Assembly: GCF_021887715.1 (NCBI RefSeq)
Contig: NZ_JAIQXX010000005.1
Coordinates: 151,864-215,863, forward strand
Length of the DNA: 64,000 bases
Source of the DNA: Winogradskyella immobilis
Lineage (GTDB): Bacteria > Bacteroidota > Bacteroidia > Flavobacteriales > Flavobacteriaceae
Direction: 5' to 3'
The position numbers were made by a program, and so were the translations under genes. The notes beneath the pieces are model-generated. The model was given only the letters and a program-made list of their open reading frames with translations. It was not told the origin of the DNA and did not search any database. Below are positions 9,009-17,738 of this stretch, in pieces; the first letter of the stretch is position 1, and each line of letters begins with the position of its first letter.

Positions 9009-10108
9009 TGATTCCATTTTTAGATATACATAAAATAAACGCTAGATTTCATGATGAATTTCAATCAGAATTCGATGTAATACTAAATACATCACGTTTT
9101 ATATTAGGAAATAAATTAAAACAATTTGAAGATGACTATGCCAAATATTGCGGGACAAAATATTGTATTGGAACAGGTAATGGTTTAGATGCATTAACTC
9201 TAATTCTAAAAGGATATATAGCAACAGGACGTTTGCAAGAAGGTGATAAGGTTATCGTGCCGTCAACAACATTTATTGCAACTATATTATCGGTTATTTA
9301 TGCAGGTTTAGAGCCCGTTTTTATTGATGCTAATAGCAATACATTTAACATATCTATAGAAGAAATTAAAACACATTTTTCTAAAGATGTAAAAGCAATT
9401 ATTACAGTACATTTATATGGTCAACTTGCAGATATGAATGCTATAAATACATTTTGTAAAACATATAATATTTTATGTATTGAAGATGCAGCACAAGCTC
9501 ATGGTGCGATAAATGAATCTAATGTAAAAGCAGGCAATCTAGGTGATGCTGCTGCGTTTAGTTTTTATCCGAGTAAAAACTTAGGTGCATTAGGAGATGG
9601 TGGAGCTATAACAACAAATGACGAAGAGTTATACAATATACTTTTAAAACTTCGAAATTATGGAAGTGATAAAAAATATCATCATAAAATTATAGGTTAT
9701 AATAGTCGTTTAGATGAAATGCAAGCTTCATTTTTATCTGTGAAATTAAAGTATTTAGATGCTGATAATGAAAAGCGACGTCTAATAGCTAAACGCTATC
9801 TGTTAGAAGTTGAAAATGCAAAGATTAAATTGCCGTACTACAATGGTTCAAAAGATCACGTATTTTATGCTTTTGTAATTCAAGTAGATGATAGAGAAAT
9901 GTTTATAGAGTATCTAAATAAACATAATATTGGGAATTTAATTCATTATCCAATACCTCCGCACCAACAAGAAGCATTAAAAAAATATAATGGATTATCA
10001 TTACCAATAACAGAGCAAATCCATAAAACTGTAGTAAGTTTGCCAATAAGCCCTGTAATGATAGATGATGACGTCACTAAAGTTATTAAAATTTTAAACG
10101 CATATTAA
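9008..10108 (+). CDS. PLP-dependent sugar aminotransferase (DegT/DnrJ/EryC1/StrS family), FdtB/QdtB-like
   Basis: The 366-residue enzyme transfers an amino group to a nucleotide-linked keto-sugar. Visible features are FILGNKLKQFEDDYAKYCG, GTGNGLDAL (phosphate binding), EDAAQAHGA, and the PLP lysine in FSFYPSKNLGALGDGGA (Lys190). Its ATG overlaps the previous stop by one base. An FdtA/QdtA-type 3,4-ketoisomerase lies in the same island at 14481, so a 3-amino-3,6-dideoxyhexose (Fuc3N or Qui3N type) on dTDP is the best inferred product. The upstream rmlA/rmlB functions are not in the window. Confidence 0.88.
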   Translation: MIPFLDIHKINARFHDEFQSEFDVILNTSRFILGNKLKQFEDDYAKYCGTKYCIGTGNGLDALTLILKGYIATGRLQEGDKVIVPSTTFIATILSVIYAGLEPVFIDANSNTFNISIEEIKTHFSKDVKAIITVHLYGQLADMNAINTFCKTYNILCIEDAAQAHGAINESNVKAGNLGDAAAFSFYPSKNLGALGDGGAITTNDEELYNILLKLRNYGSDKKYHHKIIGYNSRLDEMQASFLSVKLKYLDADNEKRRLIAKRYLLEVENAKIKLPYYNGSKDHVFYAFVIQVDDREMFIEYLNKHNIGNLIHYPIPPHQQEALKKYNGLSLPITEQIHKTVVSLPISPVMIDDDVTKVIKILNAY

Positions 10109-11413
10109 TTGAAGAAATTTAATAATTACATTAATTCCAACGTGCTGTTTAATGTAGCAAACCTAAACTCTACATCTTTAGGTATAAAAATAATTGCTGG
10201 TATATTTACATCTAAGGCTATAGCTATTTTTATTGGAGCAGAAGGTTTAGCACTTATAGGTAATCTGAGTAACTTTTTAAAAGCGGTTCAATCTTTTTCT
10301 GTATTGGGCTTTTATAAAGGCATTGTAAAATATATTGGTGAATATAAAGATGATAATGAGCGATTAAGCGAAATACTGTCAACATCATTTTATGTAGGTT
10401 TTATTAGTACAATGCTAGCTGCATTTTTATCATATTATAATGCAGATTTTATTAATAACTTTCTTTTTAGTGCTGATTATAATTATACCAATGCTATTAA
10501 AATTTTAGCAATAGCAATGCCGTTTTATGGTTTAAATCTGTTTTGTTTTTCTATAATGAACGGATTTTCTAAATATAGAATCCTTTTAGTTATTAGTATT
10601 ATAGGTCAAATAGCAAGTCTATTAGTAACATTATTATTAATCTGGCAATACAAGATTGAAGGTGCAATGATTGCTATAGCGATAACACCAGCGTTAATTT
10701 TTTTAATTACACTAGTAGGAATCTTATTTAGAAAAAATCTTATTTCATTTGTTAAGATTACTAAAGTATCATCAGATATACTCGTTAAGTTAAGTCCATA
10801 TTCTATTATGGCAATAACATCAGTAGTAGCAGTGCCTATTGTTTTAATTTTAATAAGAAATTACATCATAGGAGAAATAGGATTAAAAGAAGCAGGTTAT
10901 TGGGAAGCAATGAATAGAATCTCGGATTATTACTTAATGTTTGTAAATTCGTTGATAGCATTGTATTTAGTGCCTAAACTAAAGACAATAGATACTAAAA
11001 AAGCGTTTAGAATTGAGGTTGTTAACTTTTATAAAAGCTTATTGCCTTATTTCGGAGGGTTATTAGTTCTTATGTATCTACTAAGAAGATATGTAATTCA
11101 ACTGATATTTACAGAAGAATTTTTACCAGCAGAAGATTTGTTTTTGTGGCAATTGCTAGGTGATTTTATAAGAGTACTAGGTATGGTTATCGCATACCAG
11201 TTTTTGGCTAAAAAAATGTTTAGTCATTTCATAATTCTTGAAGTATTTTTATTTACTACACTTTATTTTTCTAGTATTTATTTAGTAGATGTATTTGGTT
11301 TAAAAGGTGCAGTTATGGGACACTTCTTTACATACTTAATGTATTTTGGTATTGTGCTTCTACTTTTTAGCAGCTCACTTTTTGGAGTAATATCCGAGGA
11401 CGAAAATCTATAA
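10109..11413 (+). CDS. O-antigen translocase (Wzx-type flippase), copy 1
   Basis: The 434-residue protein has about twelve predicted membrane helices and the MATE-like polysaccharide flippase pattern of the Bacteroidota O-antigen translocase group: LNSTSLGIKIIAGIFTSK at the N terminus, then FLKAVQSFSVLGFYKGIVKY, and QLLGDFIRVLGMVIAYQFLAKK near the C terminus. It would move lipid-linked oligosaccharide across the inner membrane. The start is TTG, immediately after the stop of the aminotransferase. It is paralogous along its length to the next gene. Confidence 0.85.
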   Translation: MKKFNNYINSNVLFNVANLNSTSLGIKIIAGIFTSKAIAIFIGAEGLALIGNLSNFLKAVQSFSVLGFYKGIVKYIGEYKDDNERLSEILSTSFYVGFISTMLAAFLSYYNADFINNFLFSADYNYTNAIKILAIAMPFYGLNLFCFSIMNGFSKYRILLVISIIGQIASLLVTLLLIWQYKIEGAMIAIAITPALIFLITLVGILFRKNLISFVKITKVSSDILVKLSPYSIMAITSVVAVPIVLILIRNYIIGEIGLKEAGYWEAMNRISDYYLMFVNSLIALYLVPKLKTIDTKKAFRIEVVNFYKSLLPYFGGLLVLMYLLRRYVIQLIFTEEFLPAEDLFLWQLLGDFIRVLGMVIAYQFLAKKMFSHFIILEVFLFTTLYFSSIYLVDVFGLKGAVMGHFFTYLMYFGIVLLLFSSSLFGVISEDENL

Positions 11414-11423
11414 ATAACACGTA

Positions 11424-12698
11424 TTGAAACTTCCAAAATTTATAGCAGACAATACAGTATTAAAAATAACATCTCTTAACTCTGTTGTTATTGGAGTACG
11501 TTTACTAATTTCTTTAGCTATTCAACGTATACTTGCTTTAGCAGTTGGAGACGTAGGGATTGCTAAAATTGGTCAGATTAGAAATGTAATGACCATGTTG
11601 GTTAGTATATCAACATTAGGTGTTTTTAATGGTGTTGTAAAATATTTATCAGAGTTTAAATCGGAAGAGAAAACTTTAACCAAACTGTTTTCAACAGTTT
11701 TTCTGTTTGTTATTATAGGGTCATTGATATCTGGTATAATTCTATATTTCGGGGCTGACTTTTTTTCTAACTATTTGTTTAAAGGATCAGGTTACACTTT
11801 TATTTTTAAAATACTAGCAGTAATTATTCCTTTTATAGCTGTTAATCGTGTTTTTAATGGTGTTGTAAATGGCCTTTCAGATTATAAAAAGTATGCTAAA
11901 ATAGATATAATAGGGTATTTATTATCAACAGCTGTACTATTATTAGGATTGCATTACTATAATTTAGAAGGCGTAATTTTTGCCATAGCAATCTCCCCAA
12001 TAATTCAACTAGGTGTTCTGCTTTTAATTTTCGGAAAAACACTTAAATCCTATGTCAATTTTAAGCAGATAAAACCATCTTTTAGTTTTAAAAATCAGTT
12101 ACTAGCGTTTACTTTAATGTCTTTTATATCTACATTTTTATTGAATTATATTGAGTTAGATATAAGAACATTAATCACAGATAAAATTAATGAATCTGAA
12201 GCCGGAAATTGGACGGCTATGACATTTATTTCAAAGAACTATATGGTTTTTATTTCGGGAGTTTTAACGCTGTATGTGTTGCCGAAATTCTCTGAGATAC
12301 ATACTAAGCAGGCGTTTAAAAATGAAGTGCTTCATATTTACAAAACCGTACTTCCAATTTTTGCTGTTGGTATGCTTTTGATATATACATTTAAAAACCT
12401 TGTTGTAACTATTATATATCCTAATTTCACTGGGATGGCACCTTTATTTAAATGGCAATTATTAGGTGATTTTGTAAGATTAGCTTCTATAATATTAGCA
12501 CATCAATTTCTAGCGAAACGTCTTGTAAAAAGTTTTGTGATTACAGAGTTGTTTTCACTTATATTATTTTATGGTTTATCGGTAATATTTATAAAATATT
12601 ATGAAACAGAAGGCATCGTTATAGCTCATTTTATAAGATATATTTTCTATTTTATTGCGGTAATAATAATGGTTTCAATCTATTATAAGAAGAAGTAA
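11424..12698 (+). CDS. O-antigen translocase (Wzx-type flippase), copy 2
   Basis: The 424-residue protein is a second flippase of the same group. Segments line up one for one with copy 1: ITSLNSVVIGVRLLISLAIQ, STLGVFNGVVKYLSEFK and QLLGDFVRLASIILAHQFLA. Divergence is considerable, so the pair is an old tandem duplication or two related acquired genes rather than a recent copy. The start is TTG at 11424, 10 bp after copy 1. It ends the plus-strand run and its stop is one base from the stop of the convergent glycosyltransferase. Confidence 0.85.
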   Translation: MKLPKFIADNTVLKITSLNSVVIGVRLLISLAIQRILALAVGDVGIAKIGQIRNVMTMLVSISTLGVFNGVVKYLSEFKSEEKTLTKLFSTVFLFVIIGSLISGIILYFGADFFSNYLFKGSGYTFIFKILAVIIPFIAVNRVFNGVVNGLSDYKKYAKIDIIGYLLSTAVLLLGLHYYNLEGVIFAIAISPIIQLGVLLLIFGKTLKSYVNFKQIKPSFSFKNQLLAFTLMSFISTFLLNYIELDIRTLITDKINESEAGNWTAMTFISKNYMVFISGVLTLYVLPKFSEIHTKQAFKNEVLHIYKTVLPIFAVGMLLIYTFKNLVVTIIYPNFTGMAPLFKWQLLGDFVRLASIILAHQFLAKRLVKSFVITELFSLILFYGLSVIFIKYYETEGIVIAHFIRYIFYFIAVIIMVSIYYKKK

Positions 12699-12699
12699 A

Positions 12700-13581
12700 T
12701 TAACTCCAAGTCTTAATTAGAGTTGTAAAATACAAACGCATAAATTTTAATGTAATAGCATAATTGCCCACTTTAATGTTTAATCTTATTTCGTAATTAA
12801 GTCTATTTATTAATGCGCGGTGTTCAACTTTATTTCTATTTAATTTAAGTGCTTTTTTGCAAACCATGTAGGTAGATTTTGCAAGATGTTTGCCTTGTTT
12901 TAGGTAAAATTGTTTCCCTAAAGAATTTTTCAAAATTCTTTTTTTTATCAAAATAGCATCAGTAAAATCATAGGTAAAGTTCCTTGAAGATCTTATCCAA
13001 AAATCTAAATCCTCATAACTAAGGGATTCGTCATAGCCATTTAAATCATCTAACACTTCCTTTTTTATAAGCATAGAAGAAGCACTTATGTAATATGTGC
13101 TTAAGAGCTCAGCATATACATCTCCCGTTTTTGGTTGATTAATAGCTTTGCCATTTTTATCTATTGGATAGCGATATTCAATATGGTTTCCATTATTGTC
13201 AATGGATTCTACATTACTAAAAACAATACCTAAATTCTGATGTGTTGAAGATTCAAAAGTTTTTACACGCTCTTCAATAGATTTATGAGTTAATAAATCA
13301 TCTGCGGCTAAATCAACGATATACTCGCCTTTTGTTTGCTTTAGTGCTATATTAAACGCTTTAGTAGGACCTAAATTGGTTTCGTTTTTTATAAACAGAA
13401 TATTATGAGACAGATTCCAATCTTTAATCAATTGTAGAGAGTTATCCGAACTACAATCGTCAACAACAATCAATTCTACATTTTTGTAAGATTGGTTAAT
13501 TACAGAATTAAGCGCTTCAATAACGTAATTAGCATGATTATAACATAAGCATATTACAGAAACCAAGGGCTGATTGGTCAT
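12700..13581 (-). CDS. GT2 family glycosyltransferase
   Basis: The 293-residue protein has a GT-A fold start, VSVICLCYNHANYV (8-21), followed by VVDDCSSDNS, NLGPTKAFNIALKQTKGEYIVDLAADD and an acceptor-side YEDLDFWIRSSR motif (the ED/W pattern of WcaA-type enzymes). No membrane helix was seen, so it should act in the cytoplasm on lipid-linked sugar. It is convergent with the second flippase and divergent from the next glycosyltransferase, whose upstream region overlaps its 5' end. Confidence 0.85.
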   Translation of the reverse strand: MTNQPLVSVICLCYNHANYVIEALNSVINQSYKNVELIVVDDCSSDNSLQLIKDWNLSHNILFIKNETNLGPTKAFNIALKQTKGEYIVDLAADDLLTHKSIEERVKTFESSTHQNLGIVFSNVESIDNNGNHIEYRYPIDKNGKAINQPKTGDVYAELLSTYYISASSMLIKKEVLDDLNGYDESLSYEDLDFWIRSSRNFTYDFTDAILIKKRILKNSLGKQFYLKQGKHLAKSTYMVCKKALKLNRNKVEHRALINRLNYEIRLNIKVGNYAITLKFMRLYFTTLIKTWS

Positions 13582-13602
13582 ACAGATTTATTTTTATCTT
13601 TA
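13574..13602 (+). promoter_or_regulatory. Promoter of the 13655 glycosyltransferase
   Basis: TTG (13574-13576) and TATCTTTA (13595-13602) are 18 bp apart; the second matches TAnnTTTG in seven of eight bases. The predicted start near 13608 leaves a 47-nt leader before the ATG at 13655. This argues against the upstream TTG at 13574 being a start codon, since it would be the -33 box. Confidence 0.45.
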
Positions 13603-13654
13603 CGCAAAAGTATCAAATTGCAATCGTATAAATTACTTTCTATACTTATTTAAT

Positions 13655-14491
13655 ATGGCTTATAAAATTGAAATTTTAATGTCTACGATGTATAAAACAG
13701 ACTTGACATTCTTAGAAGCCATATTTAAAAACAACAAACACTTTTCAAATTACAATATATTAATAGTAAACCAAACAGATTCTGATAAATTATTAGTTTC
13801 AGAATACAAAAACATTAAAGTTATTAATTCATTTGAACGTGGCTCACCTGCAAGTAGAAATCTAGCAATTTCTAAAGCAACTGGTGATATTTGTTTAATG
13901 GCAGATGACGATATAATTTATATGCCAGATTTTATAGAATACATAAAAAATGCATATATAAAAAATGCTTCGGCAGATATGATTTCTTTTGAAGCTATTG
14001 ATGATGATGAAAAATTGTATGCAAATTATGCTTCTGTAAAAACACACAATATAGAATCGCTTAAAGCAATTTATACATGGGTAATTACTTTTAAAAGAGA
14101 CGTTTTTGCAAAACATAATATATATTTTAATCATTATTTTGGAGTAGGATCAGTTTTTAAAGGAGAAACCGAATATGTCTTTTTAAGAAATGCATTAGAT
14201 AAAAAATTAAAGATGCATCACCAAAAGCAAACTATTGTTAGCCACCCTAACCATAGCTCAGGTCGATTAATGGGAAGTGATAATGCTGTTTATGCAAGGT
14301 CAGCTCTTCATTATCGATTTTATGGCAGTTTAAGCTATATTTGGGTTTTTAAATATGTTTTTCATATTTGGAGATATGGACATATCAATTTTTTTCAGAT
14401 ATTAAAAAAACTCAAAGTGGGGTTTGAAGGAATTTCAAAATATAAAGACTTAAAAAAGGCAGGTGAAATAGATAAGATATATGTCAGTTAA
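13655..14491 (+). CDS. GT2-like glycosyltransferase
   Basis: With the ATG at 13655 the product has 278 residues and begins MAYKIEILMSTMYKTDL. Family features are FERGSPASRNLAISKATGDICLMADDDI (the acidic DDD nucleotide-sugar motif) and a C-terminal region with GETEYVFLRNAL and a conserved HPNHSSGR. The frame extends to 13574, but that extension overlaps the divergent gene and the promoter, so the internal ATG is preferred. Its last 11 bases overlap the ketoisomerase gene, implying coupled translation. Donor and acceptor are not deducible. Confidence 0.75.
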   Translation: MAYKIEILMSTMYKTDLTFLEAIFKNNKHFSNYNILIVNQTDSDKLLVSEYKNIKVINSFERGSPASRNLAISKATGDICLMADDDIIYMPDFIEYIKNAYIKNASADMISFEAIDDDEKLYANYASVKTHNIESLKAIYTWVITFKRDVFAKHNIYFNHYFGVGSVFKGETEYVFLRNALDKKLKMHHQKQTIVSHPNHSSGRLMGSDNAVYARSALHYRFYGSLSYIWVFKYVFHIWRYGHINFFQILKKLKVGFEGISKYKDLKKAGEIDKIYVS

Positions 14492-14882
14492 AATTATACA
14501 GATTCCCAAAGTTCATGAAGAACGTGGTCAGCTTGCCGTTATAGAAAACGGTGCTTTACCATTTGCAATTAAACGTGTTTATTATCTATATGATGTTCCT
14601 AGTGATGCTTATAGAGGTGGACATGCACATTTAGAGCAAGAATCTGTAATAATAGCACTTAGTGGAAGTTTTGATGTTGTAATTGATGATGGAAAAGAAA
14701 AGAAATCTATAATGCTAAATAAACCAGATAAAGGTTTATATATATCAACAGGGATTTGGAGAGAAATCGAAAATTTTTCTTCAGGTGCAGTTTGTTTAGT
14801 GTTAGCGTCTACAGAATTTAGTGAGGCAGATTATATAAGAGATTATAAAGAGTTTAAATTATTTAAAAGGGGAAATGTATAA
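14481..14882 (+). CDS. dTDP-4-keto-6-deoxyhexose 3,4-ketoisomerase, FdtA/QdtA (WxcM-like cupin)
   Basis: The 133-residue single-domain cupin matches the FdtA/QdtA/WxcM C-terminal family: an opening with HEERGQLAVIE, then VYYLYDVP, RGGHAHLEQ (45-53, the catalytic and binding His48/His50 region) and the closing YIRDYKEF. It moves the keto group from C4 to C3 of dTDP-4-keto-6-deoxyglucose, producing the substrate for a 3-aminotransferase such as the one at 9008. The usual lysine after HAH is leucine here. It overlaps the preceding glycosyltransferase by 11 bp and the convergent gene by 24 bp. Confidence 0.88.
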   Translation: MSVKIIQIPKVHEERGQLAVIENGALPFAIKRVYYLYDVPSDAYRGGHAHLEQESVIIALSGSFDVVIDDGKEKKSIMLNKPDKGLYISTGIWREIENFSSGAVCLVLASTEFSEADYIRDYKEFKLFKRGNV

Positions 14883-15800
14883 TCTTTTCTTTATAAGAAT
14901 ATATTTTAAACGCATTAATTGTTTTAAGACTAATCTAGGAAGTCTTAGAATAATAAGTTGTTTGTAATTAAGGTTTTTAGTATCAATATTAGACTTTAAA
15001 TTCTTAAAAGAATTCATATCATTCCCCATTTTTCGTTCAATTGCAAAAGAAAAACGATTTAAATCCAAATACTTTTTTAGTGAAGCGTTCTCTTTCTCAA
15101 TAGAAGTAAATTGATTAACCAATGTTAAGCCATCAGTAGCTTTCATATTTAAAGATAGATGGTTGTTTAAATTATGGATATTTTTTATAGCAGTTACTTT
15201 TGAAGAGAAAGCTACGTTATATTTTAATGCTATTCTAATCCATAGATCGGTGTCTTCAGCAGAATTTAAAGTTGTATTAAACCCTTTTAGATTTTTAAAA
15301 ACAGATTTAGGTATCGCAACAGCTGATGTCCAAGCAATGCAATCTATTGTAGAAGCTTTAAAATAATCGTCAATAATTCCATGAAAATTATTAGGTATAC
15401 CATTAAATACAGTTTTTACAACAGCACTATTAAAAAAAACTTTATCATAATTATTAGCATATAATCCACAATCTGGGTAAGATTTATATAACTTATATAA
15501 GTCTTCTAAATGATTTGTTAGCCATAAATCATCAGCATCTAAAAAAGCAATTAAATCTGCTTTTGCTTTAGAAACCCCATAATTTCGAGCGTGTGAAACA
15601 CCTTTGTTCTCAGTACTGTAAATCGATATCTTATCTGATGAGTATGCTTTAGCAATTTCTAAGCTATTGTCAGTAGAACCATCATTTATAATAATGACTT
15701 CATAATTTTTAAATGATTGATTAATTACAGATTCTATAGTGCCAGCTATAAATTCAGCTTTATTATATAATGGAATGATTACAGAGATATATGCTGACAT
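14859..15800 (-). CDS. GT2 family glycosyltransferase
   Basis: The 313-residue protein opens ISVIIPLYNKAEFI and has IINDGSTDNS, NKGVSHARNYGVSKAKADLIAFLDADD (the DADD motif) and SAEDTDLWIRIALKY, the classic WcaA/GT2 series. The C-terminal basic tail (RLVLKQLMRLKYILIKKRLY) may hold it at the membrane. It is 4 bp downstream of the next glycosyltransferase on the same strand and the two form an operon; its 3' end overlaps the ketoisomerase gene. Confidence 0.88.
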   Translation of the reverse strand: MSAYISVIIPLYNKAEFIAGTIESVINQSFKNYEVIIINDGSTDNSLEIAKAYSSDKISIYSTENKGVSHARNYGVSKAKADLIAFLDADDLWLTNHLEDLYKLYKSYPDCGLYANNYDKVFFNSAVVKTVFNGIPNNFHGIIDDYFKASTIDCIAWTSAVAIPKSVFKNLKGFNTTLNSAEDTDLWIRIALKYNVAFSSKVTAIKNIHNLNNHLSLNMKATDGLTLVNQFTSIEKENASLKKYLDLNRFSFAIERKMGNDMNSFKNLKSNIDTKNLNYKQLIILRLPRLVLKQLMRLKYILIKKRLYISPFK

Positions 15801-15804
15801 TTAA

Positions 15805-16683
15805 TTAATTGTTTTGTAAATAATATCCAACTCTATAGAAATCAAAAAAAATAAGATTAGGGTTTTCAGAATGCAGGTTTTTTTGCATTCTTTTATTTAG
15901 AACAGTATATATAAAAGAAATTATCCCCGAAAGTTTATACTTTTTAATGAGCTCAACATTATAAGATAATTTTGTGTGTTTTGCTTCTAATAAACCCTCA
16001 TTTATAAATAGTTTTAGAGCATCTATAGACTCTAAAGATTTTTTAAAAAAAACGGAGTTTGACTCTAAGCCAATATGCAAAACAGGGTTGTCTATATGAT
16101 CAACTTTTATATGATGCGTTTTTGCATCCATAGCAAAAAGAGTGTCTTCATGCCTTTGATTTGGAATACTTTCATTAAAAGAAATATGCTCAAAAACAGA
16201 TTTTTTAATTAAAAAATTAAGTGTCAGAAATCGTAAATGTGGTTGTTTTAAGCGTTTTTTTAGAGGCAAAGCTTCACGTTTTCTCCCATATGCCCAACGT
16301 AAGGTTTGATTGTGATTAGGATTTTCTTTATATAAAATACCGCCATAAATAATCTGTGTATCCTTATTTAGAGCATCAATATAATTTTTAATAAATACTT
16401 GGCTAATAAGTTTAGTATCTGCGTCTAAAAATAAAAGCGTATCGTATTTAGCAATTTTCGCCAAATGATTTCTAATAGCACTTCTGCCAATATTCTTTTT
16501 TAAAATTGTGTATGTAGAATGACTTAAATTATTAATAACTGAATTCTCTCCTGTATAAGTAGTAGAAGCATCATCTAAAACAATAATCTCAAAATTAAAT
16601 GCTAAAGCAGATAATTGTTGATGTAAATTATTGACAAGTGTTACAATGTTGTAATTGTATGTTGGTATTAAAACAGATAACAT
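15805..16683 (-). CDS. GT2 family glycosyltransferase
   Basis: The 292-residue protein begins with the GT-A pattern LSVLIPTYNYN and has VLDDAST, NIGRSAIRNHLAKIAKYDTLLFLDADT (nucleotide and metal-binding DAD) and a PNQRHEDTLFAMDA motif in place of the usual ED acceptor motif. It is the first gene of a two-gene minus-strand operon with the 14859 gene and marks the right edge of the polysaccharide island. Confidence 0.83.
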   Translation of the reverse strand: MLSVLIPTYNYNIVTLVNNLHQQLSALAFNFEIIVLDDASTTYTGENSVINNLSHSTYTILKKNIGRSAIRNHLAKIAKYDTLLFLDADTKLISQVFIKNYIDALNKDTQIIYGGILYKENPNHNQTLRWAYGRKREALPLKKRLKQPHLRFLTLNFLIKKSVFEHISFNESIPNQRHEDTLFAMDAKTHHIKVDHIDNPVLHIGLESNSVFFKKSLESIDALKLFINEGLLEAKHTKLSYNVELIKKYKLSGIISFIYTVLNKRMQKNLHSENPNLIFFDFYRVGYYLQNN

Positions 16684-16800
16684 TAAGGCAAATATAGTAG
16701 CTAAAATAGATTAGTTGGTATAGCTATGTAATTAAACATTTATATTCTAGATTTATTGCTTTCTTTAGAATAAATAAAAGATTAATTTTTTTAGAGAAGT

Positions 16801-17484
16801 TTATGATTTTCTTTGTACAACCTCAAAAACTTTGTTTTCATCGCATTTTAAAGTTTTACTAGGGTATTTTAGTAGTAAGGCATAATCATGCGTAGCCATT
16901 AAAATGGTATTCCCATTCTTATTAATGTCTAATAATAATTCCATCACTTCAATACTCGTTTGGGGATCAAGGTTTCCGGTAGGTTCATCAGCTAAAATAA
17001 GTTCTGGGTCATTTAATAAAGCTCTAGCTATAGCTACACGTTGTTGTTCTCCACCAGAAAGCTCGTGCGGAAATTTAAATCCTTTAGTTTTCATGGCCAC
17101 TTTATCAAGAACTTCGTCAATACGTAAAGCAATCTTACCTTTATCTGTCCAACCTGTAGCTTTTAAAACAAAGGCTAGATTTTGTTTTATAGTTCTATCG
17201 GGTAACAATTTAAAATCTTGAAAAACAATACCCAGTTTTCGTCTTAAAAAAGGAATGTCCTTTTCTTTTAATCCATTAAGGTTAAAGTTAACGATAGAGC
17301 CTTTACCTTTAGTAAGTTCTAAGTCACCATAAAGCGTTTTCATAAAACTACTTTTTCCACTACCAGTTTTACCAATAAGGTATACAAAATCACCTTTCTG
17401 CATTTCAAAATTTACATTGGCAAGTACCATACTTTCACCTTGGTAAATGGTTGCATCTTTAAGTTGTAAAACAGTTTCAGACAT
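16801..17484 (-). CDS. ftsE: ABC transporter ATPase, FtsE-like
   Basis: The 227-residue ATPase has Walker A IGKTGSGKSS (37-46), Q-loop VFQDFKLLPDRT, signature LSGGEQQR, Walker B LILADEPTGNLD and the H-loop ATHD. The phrase FQDFKLLPDRT is characteristic of FtsE, which with FtsX controls septal peptidoglycan hydrolases at division. The ATG at 17484 gives the usual MSETVLQL start; a further in-frame ATG five codons upstream is less likely. No ftsX lies beside it; the only LolC/FtsX-like permease is at 28109. It is divergent from the TPR/barrel operon. Confidence 0.82.
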   Translation of the reverse strand: MSETVLQLKDATIYQGESMVLANVNFEMQKGDFVYLIGKTGSGKSSFMKTLYGDLELTKGKGSIVNFNLNGLKEKDIPFLRRKLGIVFQDFKLLPDRTIKQNLAFVLKATGWTDKGKIALRIDEVLDKVAMKTKGFKFPHELSGGEQQRVAIARALLNDPELILADEPTGNLDPQTSIEVMELLLDINKNGNTILMATHDYALLLKYPSKTLKCDENKVFEVVQRKS

Positions 17485-17678
17485 GTAATGTATATTCAAA
17501 ATTCAGTTCCTGTAAAAGTATTATTTAATAATTCAATATCAAATACCTTATCAGATTAGATTAACGGCATTTTTAAAAACATCTTATTCAATGCCATCAT
17601 TTAATTAAAAAACACAAATGTTAAAATTTAATAAGTCGGTTTATAATTATCATTGAATTCTGTCGTTATAGGTTTTGT

Positions 17679-17700
17679 ATTGATTTATATTTGAATCAAT
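17679..17700 (+). promoter_or_regulatory. Promoter of the TPR/barrel operon with a flanking inverted repeat
   Basis: TATATTTG (17686-17693) is an exact TAnnTTTG -7 element. It is bracketed with no spare base by the inverted repeat ATTGATT (17679-17685) and AATCAAT (17694-17700). The predicted transcript start near 17700 leaves a leader of about 39 nt before the ATG at 17739. The symmetry suggests an operator over the -7 box, which is inference. Confidence 0.5.
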
Positions 17701-17738
17701 ATTAAGTCATCAAATAATTAAATCAAAAAACGAAGCTA

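Noticed and set aside
13574..13654. N-terminal extension of the 13655 glycosyltransferase from a TTG codon
   Set aside because: It overlaps the divergent gene and a TTG-N18-TATCTTTA promoter, and its residues are not family-like.
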